From Pectinatus haikarae (GTDB taxonomy: Bacteria; Bacillota; Negativicutes; Selenomonadales; Selenomonadaceae): a DNA stretch of 64,000 nt. Both the position numbers and the translations under genes were made by a program. Of this stretch, positions 29,304 through 38,180 are shown in pieces. The stretch covers positions 186,001 to 250,000 of the forward strand of contig NZ_WIQM01000008.1 in assembly GCF_015732185.1 (NCBI RefSeq), read 5' to 3'. The notes under the pieces were generated by a model, which was not told where the DNA came from, ran no database searches, and saw nothing but the letters and a program-made list of their open reading frames with translations. The stretch's first letter is position 1. Every line of letters begins with the position of its first letter.

Positions 29304-29346
29304 GGGGAACATCCCCGGGCAAAAGCCGCGGGGAATGTCAACCCCC
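29304..29346 (+). other. GC-rich structured leader between rpmH and rnpA with alternating G and C blocks
   Basis: Four blocks follow in order: GGGG (29304-29307), CCCC (29313-29316), GGGG (29330-29333) and CCCC (29342-29346). Block 2 can pair with 1 or with 3, and 3 with 4. The 2-3 pairing is extended by ACAT/ATGT outside and GGC aaaa GCC inside (29309-29338). It ends just before the rnpA ribosome site GGAG at 29355. Confidence 0.55.
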
Positions 29347-29362
29347 ATTAATATGGAGTTGT

Positions 29363-29719
29363 ATGAATCAGAAATTATCAAAAAAAATAGTAATGCAATA
29401 TAATGAGGAATTTCAATATATATATCAAAGGGCAAAAACTTTTTCTGATAGATATATAGTGATGCATATTGCAGATAATAGTAAATTTAATCATAAAATA
29501 GGCTTTGCTGCTGGTAAAAAACTGGGTAATGCCGTTGTCAGAAATCGTATCAAAAGAGTTTTACGGGAAATTTATCGCAAAAATAAAAAAAATATTAGTA
29601 TAAATTGTTGTATTTTACTGGTCGGACGCATGGCATCAGTCAATACAGATTACACTGTTATAGAAAAGTCTTTTTGTCGTTTATGTAAAAGAGCAAAGAT
29701 TTGGAAAGATGTGCTATAA
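29363..29719 (+). CDS. rnpA: Ribonuclease P protein component
   Basis: Protein subunit that helps the RNase P RNA bind and cut pre-tRNA leaders. The RNR motif is complete in [21 protein letters not shown], and KIGFAAGKK precedes it. Starting at ATG 29363 (MNQKLSKK) gives 118 residues with GGAG upstream. An in-frame ATG 66 bases earlier would translate through the GC-rich leader and gives no family-like residues. The gene overlaps nothing and is followed after two bases by yidD. Confidence 0.93.
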   Translation: MNQKLSKKIVMQYNEEFQYIYQRAKTFSDRYIVMHIADNSKFNHKIGFAAGKKLGNAVVRNRIKRVLREIYRKNKKNISINCCILLVGRMASVNTDYTVIEKSFCRLCKRAKIWKDVL

Positions 29720-29721
29720 AA

Positions 29722-29934
29722 ATGATGAAGAAATTAATTATCGGCATGATATACTTTTATCGCAATTATATTTCTCCTTTGAAAGCACCTTCTTGCAGAT
29801 ATATTCCTACTTGTTCCGAATATGCTGTTACTGCGATTGAAAAATATGGGGTGAAAAAGGGCGGCCTTATGGCAATAAAGCGTATACTGCGTTGTCATCC
29901 ATTTCATGAAGGCGGCTATGATCCCGTTAAATAA
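29722..29934 (+). CDS. yidD: Membrane protein insertion efficiency factor YidD
   Basis: A 70-residue protein of the YidD family that helps YidC-dependent insertion. Conserved parts are [24 protein letters not shown] and the C-terminal [13 protein letters not shown]. It is encoded between rnpA and yidC, its normal place. Start at the first of two ATGs, 29722. Confidence 0.93.
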   Translation: MMKKLIIGMIYFYRNYISPLKAPSCRYIPTCSEYAVTAIEKYGVKKGGLMAIKRILRCHPFHEGGYDPVK

Positions 29935-29960
29935 TAAATAATTGATTAGGATGTGATGAA

Positions 29961-30626
29961 TTGAGTGGATTTTTTGATTCGCTATTTCACCCGATAGTAC
30001 AGATATTAGAAACTGTGCTGGGTTTTTTTTATTCCCTGACACAGGTTATAGGGCTGGATAATTATGGTCTGGCTATAATATTAATGACAATCGTTATTAA
30101 AATGCTGCTATATCCTATTACGGTAAAGCAGGTAAAGTCAATGAAGGCTATGCAGGATTTACAGCCTAAGATAAAGGCATTACAAGAAAAGTATAAGGGA
30201 AAACCTCAGGAACTTCAACAGAAGATGGGGCAGATTTATAAGGAAGCGGGAGTTAATCCGTTGGCAGGATGTCTACCGCTTTTAGCACAGATGCCAATAT
30301 TAATGGCAATGTTTTATGCTTTGCAAAGTGTTCATTTTGATAATAATCCGGCATTTTTGTGGGTACCGAATCTTGCATTACCGGATCCTTTATATATACT
30401 GCCTGTTTTATCGGCATTGACCACGCTTATCACTCAGTGGCAAACATCCAGATCATCTGCTCAGGCAGCGCAGATGAAAGTGATGATGATTGCCATGCCT
30501 ATATTCATAGGATGGATAAGTATTAAATTTGCGGCTGGTCTGGTTTTATACTGGGTAGTGATGAACATTATGCAGGTATTGCAGCAGTGGTGGATGTACC
30601 GTAATGAAGGACAGCCAACTAAGTAA
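29961..30626 (+). CDS. yidC: Membrane protein insertase YidC/Oxa1 family
   Basis: A 221-residue inner-membrane insertase of the short Gram-positive type, without the large periplasmic domain of proteobacterial YidC. Five membrane helices are expected; LAIILMTIVIKMLLYPITVKQ, NPLAGCLPLLAQMPILMAMFYAL and LVLYWVVMNIMQVLQQ are typical, and a cytoplasmic basic loop KIKALQEKYKGKPQELQQK lies between the first two. Translation probably begins at TTG 29961, after AGGA. In this organism with an outer membrane the lack of the periplasmic domain is worth noting. No lipobox is seen. Confidence 0.92.
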   Translation: MSGFFDSLFHPIVQILETVLGFFYSLTQVIGLDNYGLAIILMTIVIKMLLYPITVKQVKSMKAMQDLQPKIKALQEKYKGKPQELQQKMGQIYKEAGVNPLAGCLPLLAQMPILMAMFYALQSVHFDNNPAFLWVPNLALPDPLYILPVLSALTTLITQWQTSRSSAQAAQMKVMMIAMPIFIGWISIKFAAGLVLYWVVMNIMQVLQQWWMYRNEGQPTK

Positions 30627-30644
30627 GGGGGGCTTCTTGAGAAT

Positions 30645-31283
30645 ATGGCGAAAGTTATTGAAGTATTAGGGCGGGATATAGAGGAAGCAAAGAGAAATGC
30701 TCTCAGGCAGCTGGAAATGCCTGAGAGTCGTGTTCTGTTTGAAATACTGGAAGAACCGTCAAAGGGTTTCCTAGGTCTTATTGGCAATAAAGGTGCTAAA
30801 ATACGCGCAAGTGTGAAGGAATTGCTTCCCTCAGAAAAAGCGCAGACTTTTTTAAAAGATGTATTCGCAGCTATGCAAATGGATGTTAGTATAAGCAGGA
30901 AAGAAACTGAATTCGGATGTCTGTTTGAAATGAGCAGCAATCAGGATATGGGGATAATGATAGGCAAGCATGGTCAAACACTTGATGCGTTGCAATATCT
31001 TACAAACATGGCCGCAAATAAAGGGGCCGATAGCAACAGAGAACATATTATTCTGGACGTGGAAGATTACAGGAACCGCAGAGAGGATACGCTAAAACAT
31101 TTGGCATGGAGAATTGCCGATAAAGTAAGAAATTCAAGAAGAAAAATGACATTAGAGCCGATGAACAGGCACGAACGCAAGATAATTCATATGGCATTGC
31201 AGGATGAAGCTGATATTATAACTTACAGTGATGGAGAAGAACCGCATCGCAGGATAATAGTAGACATAAAGAAAAACAGATAG
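30645..31283 (+). CDS. jag: RNA-binding protein Jag/KhpB
   Basis: A 212-residue cytosolic RNA-binding protein. The Jag N-terminal domain (1-50, IEVLGRDIEEAKRNALRQL) is followed by a KH domain with MGIMIGKHGQTLDALQYL, and a C-terminal R3H domain with MNRHERKIIHMALQ and EPHRRIIVDIKK. In Firmicutes it pairs with KhpA and affects cell-wall synthesis and sporulation or division genes. It follows yidC closely, its usual place. A strong terminator ends the run after it. Confidence 0.94.
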   Translation: MAKVIEVLGRDIEEAKRNALRQLEMPESRVLFEILEEPSKGFLGLIGNKGAKIRASVKELLPSEKAQTFLKDVFAAMQMDVSISRKETEFGCLFEMSSNQDMGIMIGKHGQTLDALQYLTNMAANKGADSNREHIILDVEDYRNRREDTLKHLAWRIADKVRNSRRKMTLEPMNRHERKIIHMALQDEADIITYSDGEEPHRRIIVDIKKNR

Positions 31284-31323
31284 ATTTTTAATGCAGTGTG
31301 CATAGTCATGTTTATATTTTGCT

Positions 31324-31367
31324 GACCAGCCTTTGAATGATATTCAGGGGGTGGTCTGTTTTATTTT
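31324..31367 (+). terminator. Terminator after jag
   Basis: GACCA / TGGTC outer stem and TGAAT / ATTCA inner stem, followed by TGTTTTATTTTTTT. Confidence 0.8.
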
Positions 31368-31436
31368 TTTATTGGTTATATTTCAGGAAGGCTTATATAG
31401 GTGTTTTTAATAGTATTAATTTATAATTTTCATTTA

Positions 31437-31468
31437 AAAGCTGTCTGAAATGAGGGGCGGCTTTTTTA
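31437..31468 (+). terminator. Second short terminator-like hairpin before mnmE
   Basis: AAAGCTG / CGGCTTT (one G-U) with a 14-base loop, ending in TTTTTT. It may back up the jag terminator or attenuate mnmE. A TATAAT-like element (TTATAATATT) lies shortly after. Confidence 0.5.
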
Positions 31469-31543
31469 ATTATCTGTTATAATATTAAGGAAACATTGGC
31501 TGATATAAAAAGGGCCGAGCTTATTATATGATGGAGGAAAAAA

Positions 31544-32941
31544 TTGATAGCTAAGGATATAAATGATACAATCGCCGCGATAGCGACACCATTAGGCGAA
31601 GGCGGTATTGGTATAATTCGTGTCAGTGGAATAAATTCAATTGAAACAGTCGATAGGATTTTTGCGGCTATTAATAAGAGAGCATTGGCAGATAGACATT
31701 CACATCGTGCTGTATACGGGAAAATAATAGATCCGAAAACAAAAGATATAATAGATGAGGCAATATGTATTATTATGAGAGGGCCTCATTCCTATACAAA
31801 AGAGGACATAGTAGAGATACAGTGCCATGGCGGGATGCTGCCTCTGCGCAGAATATTATCCCTCTTAATAGAAATAGGAGAGATAAGACTGGCAGCGCCA
31901 GGCGAATTTACAAAAAGAGCCTTTTTGAATGGAAGAATAGATTTGGCACAAGCGCAGGCTGTTATGGATATAATAAAGGCCAAGACAGACGCATCGCTGA
32001 AAGTGGCATCAGGTCATTTATCAGGCTGTTTTTCCTCACATATACGGCAGATAAGGGACCCCTTATTGGAAATGATTGCTCATTATGAGGCAACAATAGA
32101 CTTCCCTGAGGAGGAAGTGGATGAAATAGATAATATACAGGTTATGGAAAAAATAGGAGAGCTTAAAGATAAGATCAATGTAATGCTTGCCAGCGCCAAT
32201 ACTGGACGTATTTTAAGCGAGGGATTGGTTACGGCTATAGTAGGAAAACCAAACGTAGGTAAATCAAGCCTTCTTAATAGGCTTTTGCATTCTGAAAGGG
32301 CAATCGTCACAGATGTTCCGGGAACGACACGGGACAGCATAGAAGAATATGCTGATATGGAAGGCATCCCTTTAAAAATTATAGACACAGCCGGTATACG
32401 GCATACTGAAGATAAAGTGGAAAAGATTGGTGTGGACAGGGCTCGGTCTTATATAGAAAAAGCTGATCTTATTTTGGCTTTGTTTGACGGAACGAGACCG
32501 ATAGAGGACGATGATAGAAAAATAATAAAATTGATAGAAGAAAAAAATGTTGTAATAGTTATAAATAAAAATGATTTAGAACAATCGTTGGACGAACGCT
32601 GGATAAGAAAACAATGCTCCGGCAGTGAAATAGCGCATATATCTGCTGTCAGTGATAATGGGATAAAGGAATTGACGGAAGTTATTAAAAAGAAGGTCTA
32701 TGCCGGAAATGTGGTCTATAATGAGGGTGAATTGGTAAATAATGTCCGTCAAAGTGAAGCACTTAAAAAAGCGGAACGACATTTGAGTGATGCCATAAAG
32801 AGCCTTGATAATGATATACCGGAGGATCTTGTGGTTATAGACTTGCGTTCAGCATGGGAAAGGCTGGGGGATATTATAGGAGACACTGCCAGCGAAGATA
32901 TAATTGATGAGATTTTCAGCCGGTTCTGCATAGGGAAATAA
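31544..32941 (+). CDS. mnmE: tRNA modification GTPase MnmE
   Basis: With MnmG it makes the cmnm5 group on wobble uridine 34 of several tRNAs. The N-terminal tetrahydrofolate-binding domain (DTIAAIATPLGEGGIGIIRVSG), a helical domain, and an inserted Ras-like G domain are visible: GKPNVGKSSLLNRLL (P-loop), DVPGTTRDSIEE, DTAGI, NKND. The chain ends FCIGK, the invariant C-terminal cysteine motif. Translation starts at TTG 31544, seven bases after GGAGG. Length 465 is normal. Confidence 0.96.
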   Translation: MIAKDINDTIAAIATPLGEGGIGIIRVSGINSIETVDRIFAAINKRALADRHSHRAVYGKIIDPKTKDIIDEAICIIMRGPHSYTKEDIVEIQCHGGMLPLRRILSLLIEIGEIRLAAPGEFTKRAFLNGRIDLAQAQAVMDIIKAKTDASLKVASGHLSGCFSSHIRQIRDPLLEMIAHYEATIDFPEEEVDEIDNIQVMEKIGELKDKINVMLASANTGRILSEGLVTAIVGKPNVGKSSLLNRLLHSERAIVTDVPGTTRDSIEEYADMEGIPLKIIDTAGIRHTEDKVEKIGVDRARSYIEKADLILALFDGTRPIEDDDRKIIKLIEEKNVVIVINKNDLEQSLDERWIRKQCSGSEIAHISAVSDNGIKELTEVIKKKVYAGNVVYNEGELVNNVRQSEALKKAERHLSDAIKSLDNDIPEDLVVIDLRSAWERLGDIIGDTASEDIIDEIFSRFCIGK

Positions 32942-33005
32942 TAGATAAAAATACTGCTGCTTGGAAGAAATACTGTAAGTTTAGACATTAACTGGGGGAA
33001 ATAAA

Positions 33006-34880
33006 GTGTTTATTGCTGGAGATTATGATGTCATTGTTGTTGGGGCCGGCCATGCCGGAGTGGAGGCCGGCCTCGCCGCGGCACGTATTGGATGCAGGAC
33101 GCTGCTCACCACGTTGAATATGGATAATATAGCCATGATGCCGTGTAATCCGTCAGTGGGAGGACCGGCCAAGGGGCATTTGGTGCGTGAACTGGATGCG
33201 CTTGGCGGTGAGATGGGGGTGAACGCCGATAAAACATGCATACAGTTCCGTATGCTCAATACCAGTAAGGGACCAGCTGTGCAGGCTTTGAGAGCTCAAG
33301 CGGATAAGAAAACATACCAGTTTTCCATGAAAGAAACATGTGAAAATCAGGATAATCTTGATATAAAGCAATTGCTGGTGGAAAAAATACTGGTAGAAAA
33401 TGAAAAAATTGCTGGAGTGCAGATAGAAACAGGAGAGATATACACATGCCAATGTATTGTTCTGGCTTCTGGTACATATCTTCGCGGAAGAGTAATAATA
33501 GGTGAAAAAACATATGAAGGCGGTCCTATTGGGCAGAGAGCAGCGGTGGCATTGTCACAGTCCCTACAGAAAATCGGAGTAAAACTTATGCGATTCAAGA
33601 CGGGTACCCCTGCGCGCGTAGACAAGAGAACACTGGATTTTTCTAAAATGCAGATTCAACCCGGTGATAGTGAAGTACACAACTTCTCTTTCCTGAGCAA
33701 TGAGCATACACGTGAACAAGTTCCCTGTTGGCTTACTTATACAAATGAAAAAACACATAAAATTCTCAGAGATAACATAGATAGAGCGCCTATGGCAAAC
33801 GGTATTATCGAGGGCGTAGGTCCGCGATATTGTCCTTCCATAGAAACAAAAATAATACGTTTTCCTGATAAAGATAAGCACCAATTGTTTATAGAGCCGG
33901 AGGGGCTGCATACCAATGAAATGTATGTACAGGGCATGTCTACAAGTATGCCCGTTGATATTCAATTTGAATTTTTAAAAACTATACCGGGGATGGAGAA
34001 CGTAAAAATAATGCGTCCGGGATATGCTATCGAATATGATTGTTTGGATCCTTTACAGCTGAAACCATCGCTTGAGCATAAATATATAGAAGGATTTTTT
34101 TCTGCTGGGCAGGCTAACGGGACATCCGGCTATGAAGAGGCTGCGGCACAAGGTCTTATTGCCGGTATCAATGCAGCCATGAAGATAAGGGGAAGAGAGT
34201 CTCTCATACTCAAGCGGTCAGAAGCTTATATAGGAGTGCTGATAGATGATTTAGTAACAAAGGGTACACAGGAGCCATACCGTATGATGACTTCACGTGC
34301 GGAATATCGTTTGCTTCTACGGCAGGATAATGCAGATATGCGTTTGACTGAAAAAGGCAGACAAGTAGGATTGGTGAATGACGAGCGATACAGCAGATAC
34401 CTGGCAAAAAAGGATAAAATAAATGAAATAAAGATTTTAATGCAGGGGAAAAAGATCAATCCCAGCCGGGAAATAAATGATTTGCTCAGAAAAAATGATA
34501 TGGAAGAAATCAGGGCAAGCATTAATTTATATGATATGTTAAAAAGGAAAAATATAGGATATAAAGAATTGGAAGAGGTATTTAATCTTCCTCATATAAA
34601 TGATGAAGTCATAAAGCAGATAGAAACAGATGCGGTTTATGAAGGATATATCAGCAAGCAGGAGGAACAGGTAAGCCGGATGGAAAAATTGGAAAACAAA
34701 AAAATACCACCGGATATAGATTATATGAAAATCGCTAATTTGCGCGAAGAAGCTGTTGAAAAGCTGAATAAAATAAAACCCTTATCACTTGGCCAGGCAG
34801 GGCGAATATCCGGTGTTTCTCCGGCGGATATATCTATACTTTTGATTTATTTGGAACAATATAGCCGGAGGAATGATTAA
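33006..34880 (+). CDS. mnmG: tRNA uridine 34 modification enzyme MnmG (GidA)
   Basis: FAD and NADH partner of MnmE. The dinucleotide fold [19 protein letters not shown] near residue 10 is followed by [19 protein letters not shown] and [25 protein letters not shown], and [21 protein letters not shown], all conserved. The C-terminal helical domain that contacts MnmE and tRNA ends near [22 protein letters not shown] start after GGGGGAA gives 624 residues, the family length. It overlaps rsmG by one base. Confidence 0.96.
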   Translation: MFIAGDYDVIVVGAGHAGVEAGLAAARIGCRTLLTTLNMDNIAMMPCNPSVGGPAKGHLVRELDALGGEMGVNADKTCIQFRMLNTSKGPAVQALRAQADKKTYQFSMKETCENQDNLDIKQLLVEKILVENEKIAGVQIETGEIYTCQCIVLASGTYLRGRVIIGEKTYEGGPIGQRAAVALSQSLQKIGVKLMRFKTGTPARVDKRTLDFSKMQIQPGDSEVHNFSFLSNEHTREQVPCWLTYTNEKTHKILRDNIDRAPMANGIIEGVGPRYCPSIETKIIRFPDKDKHQLFIEPEGLHTNEMYVQGMSTSMPVDIQFEFLKTIPGMENVKIMRPGYAIEYDCLDPLQLKPSLEHKYIEGFFSAGQANGTSGYEEAAAQGLIAGINAAMKIRGRESLILKRSEAYIGVLIDDLVTKGTQEPYRMMTSRAEYRLLLRQDNADMRLTEKGRQVGLVNDERYSRYLAKKDKINEIKILMQGKKINPSREINDLLRKNDMEEIRASINLYDMLKRKNIGYKELEEVFNLPHINDEVIKQIETDAVYEGYISKQEEQVSRMEKLENKKIPPDIDYMKIANLREEAVEKLNKIKPLSLGQAGRISGVSPADISILLIYLEQYSRRND

Positions 34881-35596
34881 TGGATTTTTATGATTGTCTG
34901 CAGCGACGAACAAAAGAGTATGGAATACAGCTCAGTGAAGTGCAGTGTGAAAAATTCAATATATATTATAAACTGCTTGTTGAGTGGAATAATAAAATCA
35001 ATTTGACTGCGATAACTGATCCTGATGAAGTGGCTGTCAAACATATCATTGATTCATTAAGTGGTTGGAATGAGAATTTTTTTGATCCTTCGGCAAGGAT
35101 TATTGATGTCGGTACAGGTGCAGGCTTTCCCGGTATACCTTTGAAAATAATGTATCCTGCGCTACGTTTAACATTGCTGGATTCACTTGCCAAACGTATA
35201 AAATTTCTTCAGGATGTGGCCGATAAACTTCATATATCAGATATAGAATTTGTTCATGGGCGGGCTGAGGAAATAGGCCGCAAAAAAAATTACAGAGAAA
35301 GTTTTGATATAGTTTTTTCCCGTGCGGTAGCAAGAATGCCTGTTTTATGTGAATATACTCTGCCACTTGTAAAAAGAGATGGTTATTTTACAGCGCTTAA
35401 GGGAAAACAGTATAAAGAGGAAATTTGCGAGGCAGAAAATGCAATAAAAATATTAGGAGGCTCTCTGGCAGAAGTAAAACCTGTCAAATTACCGGGTCTC
35501 GATGATGTTCGGGCTGTTGTTTATGTGCTCAAGACGGATAAAACCCCCGATGTATATCCCCGTAAATCGGGTAGTCCGGAAAGAAAACATTTGTAA
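34880..35596 (+). CDS. rsmG: 16S rRNA m7G527 methyltransferase RsmG
   Basis: Methylates G527 of 16S rRNA in the 530 loop. The SAM site IIDVGTGAGFPGIPLKIMYP is clear near residue 74, preceded by WNNKINLTAITDP and HIIDSL, and FTALKGKQ follows in the catalytic half. The start overlaps the mnmG stop (TAATG), so coupling is expected. Length 238 is normal. Confidence 0.95.
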   Translation: MDFYDCLQRRTKEYGIQLSEVQCEKFNIYYKLLVEWNNKINLTAITDPDEVAVKHIIDSLSGWNENFFDPSARIIDVGTGAGFPGIPLKIMYPALRLTLLDSLAKRIKFLQDVADKLHISDIEFVHGRAEEIGRKKNYRESFDIVFSRAVARMPVLCEYTLPLVKRDGYFTALKGKQYKEEICEAENAIKILGGSLAEVKPVKLPGLDDVRAVVYVLKTDKTPDVYPRKSGSPERKHL

Positions 35597-35624
35597 TAGA
35601 GGAATTTACTGAGCGGCAGCTAAT

Positions 35625-35646
35625 AATATAGCGGAGGCTATATTTT
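35625..35646 (+). terminator. Small hairpin after rsmG
   Basis: ATATAGC / GCTATAT with a four-base loop followed by TTTTG. Stem is short and AT-rich, so termination may be weak. Confidence 0.35.
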
Positions 35647-35700
35647 GAAAAAGTATTATGGTAATGATCATCATAACTATATATGAAGGGTGGGGGATAT

Positions 35701-36390
35701 ATGCGCAGATATATTTTACTGGTCCTGTGTATAAGTTTTCTATTGGACTCAAGGGCAGCTTTGGCAGCTCTTCCATCTGCCGCGATAGATTCTGAGCCGG
35801 TAGTAAATGCGGAAACGGTGAAAAATCAGGATGTGGGACAGACTGCTGCTGAGGATAATAAGGGATCGGCAGCAAAAAAGGATAAAGACGAAAATATATT
35901 TAAAAAAATGAATAAAGCGGATGAGGCCGATAAAAAAAGATTTGTGCTGATAGCAAAAGACAGCAGATTTTTTTATTACCTTGACCGTAAATCAGCCCGC
36001 TGGATCTTTGAGCCGAACAGCAGCAGAAAAATAATGGATGTATGGATACAATTGGTTGATGCCAACAAGGCAAGTGCACCGGCTGATAAATATTCAAATA
36101 TTTCTGCTGATCAGTCATATTTGCTGGATCATTATTATATACGCCCTCAATTGCGGCAGATGCAATTCCTGTGTGAACTTGAAGTCGTAGGGCAGCCATC
36201 TAATAATGTGACGCAGAATGTGTATTCTGTTAAGAATTGGGAAGATATTATTCCCGGAAGCATTGAAGAAACCATATTCAACGCAGTCGTGAATACAAAG
36301 GAAAGTCTTGTGAAAATTGATACACAGAGCAACAGTATGGACATACAGGCCAGAGACTTTTTAGATAGAGTGCTTAATATAGGTTTGTGA
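35701..36390 (+). CDS. Secreted protein of unknown function, surface-adhesin-E-like
   Basis: A 229-residue protein with a cleavable signal peptide (MRRYILLVLCISFLLDSRAALA) and then a lysine- and aspartate-rich low-complexity stretch to about residue 75. The folded part begins FVLIAKDSRFFYYLDRKS and continues RKIMDVWIQLVD, a pattern like the surface-adhesin protein E domain (a short beta sheet that reads out a residue-by-residue change of state); this similarity is only suggestive. The start is ATG 35701, after GGGGG; an ATG 18 bases upstream has no ribosome site. It sits where noc or parA normally follows rsmG in Firmicutes. Neighbouring DnaA boxes lie directly behind it. Confidence 0.65.
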   Translation: MRRYILLVLCISFLLDSRAALAALPSAAIDSEPVVNAETVKNQDVGQTAAEDNKGSAAKKDKDENIFKKMNKADEADKKRFVLIAKDSRFFYYLDRKSARWIFEPNSSRKIMDVWIQLVDANKASAPADKYSNISADQSYLLDHYYIRPQLRQMQFLCELEVVGQPSNNVTQNVYSVKNWEDIIPGSIEETIFNAVVNTKESLVKIDTQSNSMDIQARDFLDRVLNIGL

Positions 36391-36459
36391 TGATTTGGGC
36401 AGTATTTAGCTGGATTGTGTCTGTTCGAAGACTTTAGGAAACTGAAATTTATTATTCGG

Positions 36460-36719
36460 TTATCCACAATATCCACAGGGAAATGTTCAAAATTTGTGGA
36501 TAACCGTTGAATAAATGAAAAAAACTGTTGATAATCTGTAGGTAACTAATAAAGTTATCCACAGGAGGATTTATGAGCCGGCAAAATTATAATTATTTTT
36601 TGGAAACACGAATTTCCTTATATATCAGGCTTCCATGTGATTTATATATAGGCATTTATTTAATATGAAAAATGAAAAAGAAGAATTATCCACAAATTAT
36701 TTTTAAAAATTGTGGATAA
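36460..36719. other. Second DnaA-box cluster (seven boxes)
   Basis: In a 374-base gap between the secreted protein gene and the converging AICAR transformylase gene: TTATCCACA at 36460, ATATCCACA at 36469, TGTGGATAA at 36495, TGTTGATAA at 36526, TTATCCACA at 36555, TTATCCACA at 36686 and TGTGGATAA at 36711. Five are exact consensus. The last two form the arms of a terminator hairpin. The density equals that of the main origin. Confidence 0.8.
36573..36668 (+). CDS. Possible 31-residue peptide with strong ribosome site
   Basis: ATG at 36573 is preceded by ACAGGAGGATTT, an almost ideal ribosome site, and opens 31 codons to TGA at 36666-36668. The predicted peptide begins MSRQNYNYFLETRISL and is rich in tyrosine, leucine and isoleucine, with a C-terminal hydrophobic half ending CDLYIGIYLI that could touch a membrane. 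The first DnaA box in front overlaps the ribosome site. No family is recognised. Chance cannot be excluded at this length. Confidence 0.35.
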   Translation: MSRQNYNYFLETRISLYIRLPCDLYIGIYLI

Positions 36720-36730
36720 TTCTTCTTTTT
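36680..36730. terminator. Bidirectional terminator whose arms are DnaA boxes
   Basis: Perfect 16-bp repeat GAAGAATTATCCACAA / TTGTGGATAATTCTTC with a 14-base loop, then a run of eight T residues on the plus side and CTTTTT on the minus side. It can end both converging transcripts. Confidence 0.75.
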
Positions 36731-36764
36731 TTTGCATCTGCTATTATGGCTGCATAGTAATAAA

Positions 36765-37937
36765 TTAGTGATGAAAGAGACGAATACCGGTCATAGCCAT
36801 AGTTATTGAGTATTTATCACATGTTTCAATGACATTGTCATCACGAATGGAGCCGCCGCTTTGTGCTATATATTTTACACCGCTTTTATGGGCACGTTCT
36901 ATATTGTCACCAAATGGGAAAAAGGCATCAGAAGCGAGGGCAGTACCAGTTATGGCAGAAAGCCATTCATGTTTTTCTTCTCTGCTAAGAACTGGAGGCT
37001 TTTCTGTGAAAACATTTTTCCAGTTGTTATCTGTAAATAAATCCATATATTCATCCGAAATATATACGTCTATGGCATTATCTCTGTCAGGGCGGCGAAT
37101 ATTTTCTTTAAATGGCAGAGAAAGAACTTTGGGATGCTGGCGTAAATGCCAGAAATCAGCTTTATTCCCGGCAAGACGAGTACAATGAACACGTGACTGT
37201 TGTCCGGCGCCTATACCTATGGCTTGTCCGTCCTTGGCATAACAGACGGAATTTGACTGGGTATATTTCAATGTTATTAAAGCAACAATAAGGTCTCTTT
37301 TTGCATCGGGAGGTAAATCTCTGCAGACCGTAGGAATACTTGAAAAAAGATCGTCAGTAATTTTTAAATCATTTCGTTTCTGTTCAAAAGTGATACCAAA
37401 AACTTCTTTTATTTCAGATGCCGGTGCATGATAACTTTTGTCCATTTGAATTATAAGATAATTACCTTTTCTTTTTTTCTTCAATATGGAAAGAGCTTCC
37501 GCTGAATAAGAAGGCGCTATTATACCGTCAGAAACTTCACGGGTCAGGAAAGATGCCGTAGCGGCATCGCATTCATCGGATAAAGCGGCAAAATCTCCGT
37601 AGGAGGACATACGGTCGGCGCCGCGTGCGCGAATATAGGCTTCGGCAAGAGGTGTAAGTTCAATATCTTCTACAAAATAAATTTTTTTCAGCAAAGCTGA
37701 AAGAGGAAGTCCGACAGCGGCACCGGCAGGACTTACATGTTTAAAAGAAGCAGCTGAGGGAAGATTTGTGGCTTCGTGCAGCTCTTGTACGAGCTGCCAG
37801 CTGTTAAAAGCATCAAGCAGATTGATATAACCAGGGCGGCCGTTTAATACAGTAAAAGGGAGATTGCCTTCGTTTATGAAAACTTTTGCGGGTTTTTGGT
37901 TCGGATTGCAGCCATATTTTAGTTCTATTGAGTTCAT
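36765..37937 (-). CDS. AICAR transformylase, stand-alone (no IMP cyclohydrolase domain)
   Basis: Formylates AICAR with 10-formyltetrahydrofolate in purine synthesis. This 390-residue protein corresponds to the C-terminal part of PurH: LKYGCNPNQKPAKVF at the start, FKHVSPAGAAVGL with the catalytic lysine-histidine pair, SYGDFAALSDECD, KYTQSNSVCYAKDGQAIGIGAGQQSRVHC, and ALASDAFFPFGDNIE with PGGSIRDD-like QSGGSIRDDNVIE near the end. The MGS-fold cyclohydrolase domain is absent, so that step needs another enzyme (for example PurO or a separate PurH N-domain). This stand-alone form is known from other Firmicutes. It converges on the secreted protein gene. Confidence 0.9.
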   Translation of the reverse strand: MNSIELKYGCNPNQKPAKVFINEGNLPFTVLNGRPGYINLLDAFNSWQLVQELHEATNLPSAASFKHVSPAGAAVGLPLSALLKKIYFVEDIELTPLAEAYIRARGADRMSSYGDFAALSDECDAATASFLTREVSDGIIAPSYSAEALSILKKKRKGNYLIIQMDKSYHAPASEIKEVFGITFEQKRNDLKITDDLFSSIPTVCRDLPPDAKRDLIVALITLKYTQSNSVCYAKDGQAIGIGAGQQSRVHCTRLAGNKADFWHLRQHPKVLSLPFKENIRRPDRDNAIDVYISDEYMDLFTDNNWKNVFTEKPPVLSREEKHEWLSAITGTALASDAFFPFGDNIERAHKSGVKYIAQSGGSIRDDNVIETCDKYSITMAMTGIRLFHH

Positions 37938-38180
37938 ATCAATACTCCTTTGGGTTTCAGATATATATGCATATCGATAAGATGTTAAAAAGACAGAAAG
38001 TATCTGTTTATGAGCTCACTTTATCATTTTACGTGATATTTTGTCAAGACAGAATAGACGGTATACAGGAAAGCACTTTTTTAGAAAATTTGACAGCTTA
38101 ATAAGCGATAGACGTTTAGATTTTTTATATGTATAATGTTGATGAAGATAATAGACTGATTTGGGAGGGGGTTTTATATA

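Noticed and set aside
29297-29362. Earlier ATG for rnpA
   Set aside because: It would translate the GC-rich hairpin region and gives residues not seen in RnpA proteins.
33706-33721. CACGTG core at about 33710 as parS
   Set aside because: Flanks (TACACGTGAACAA) do not match the parS consensus; other CACGTG cores at 37190, 10262 and 49224 fail likewise.
33564-33965. 133-codon minus-strand frame within mnmG
   Set aside because: Antisense shadow of a well-conserved gene.
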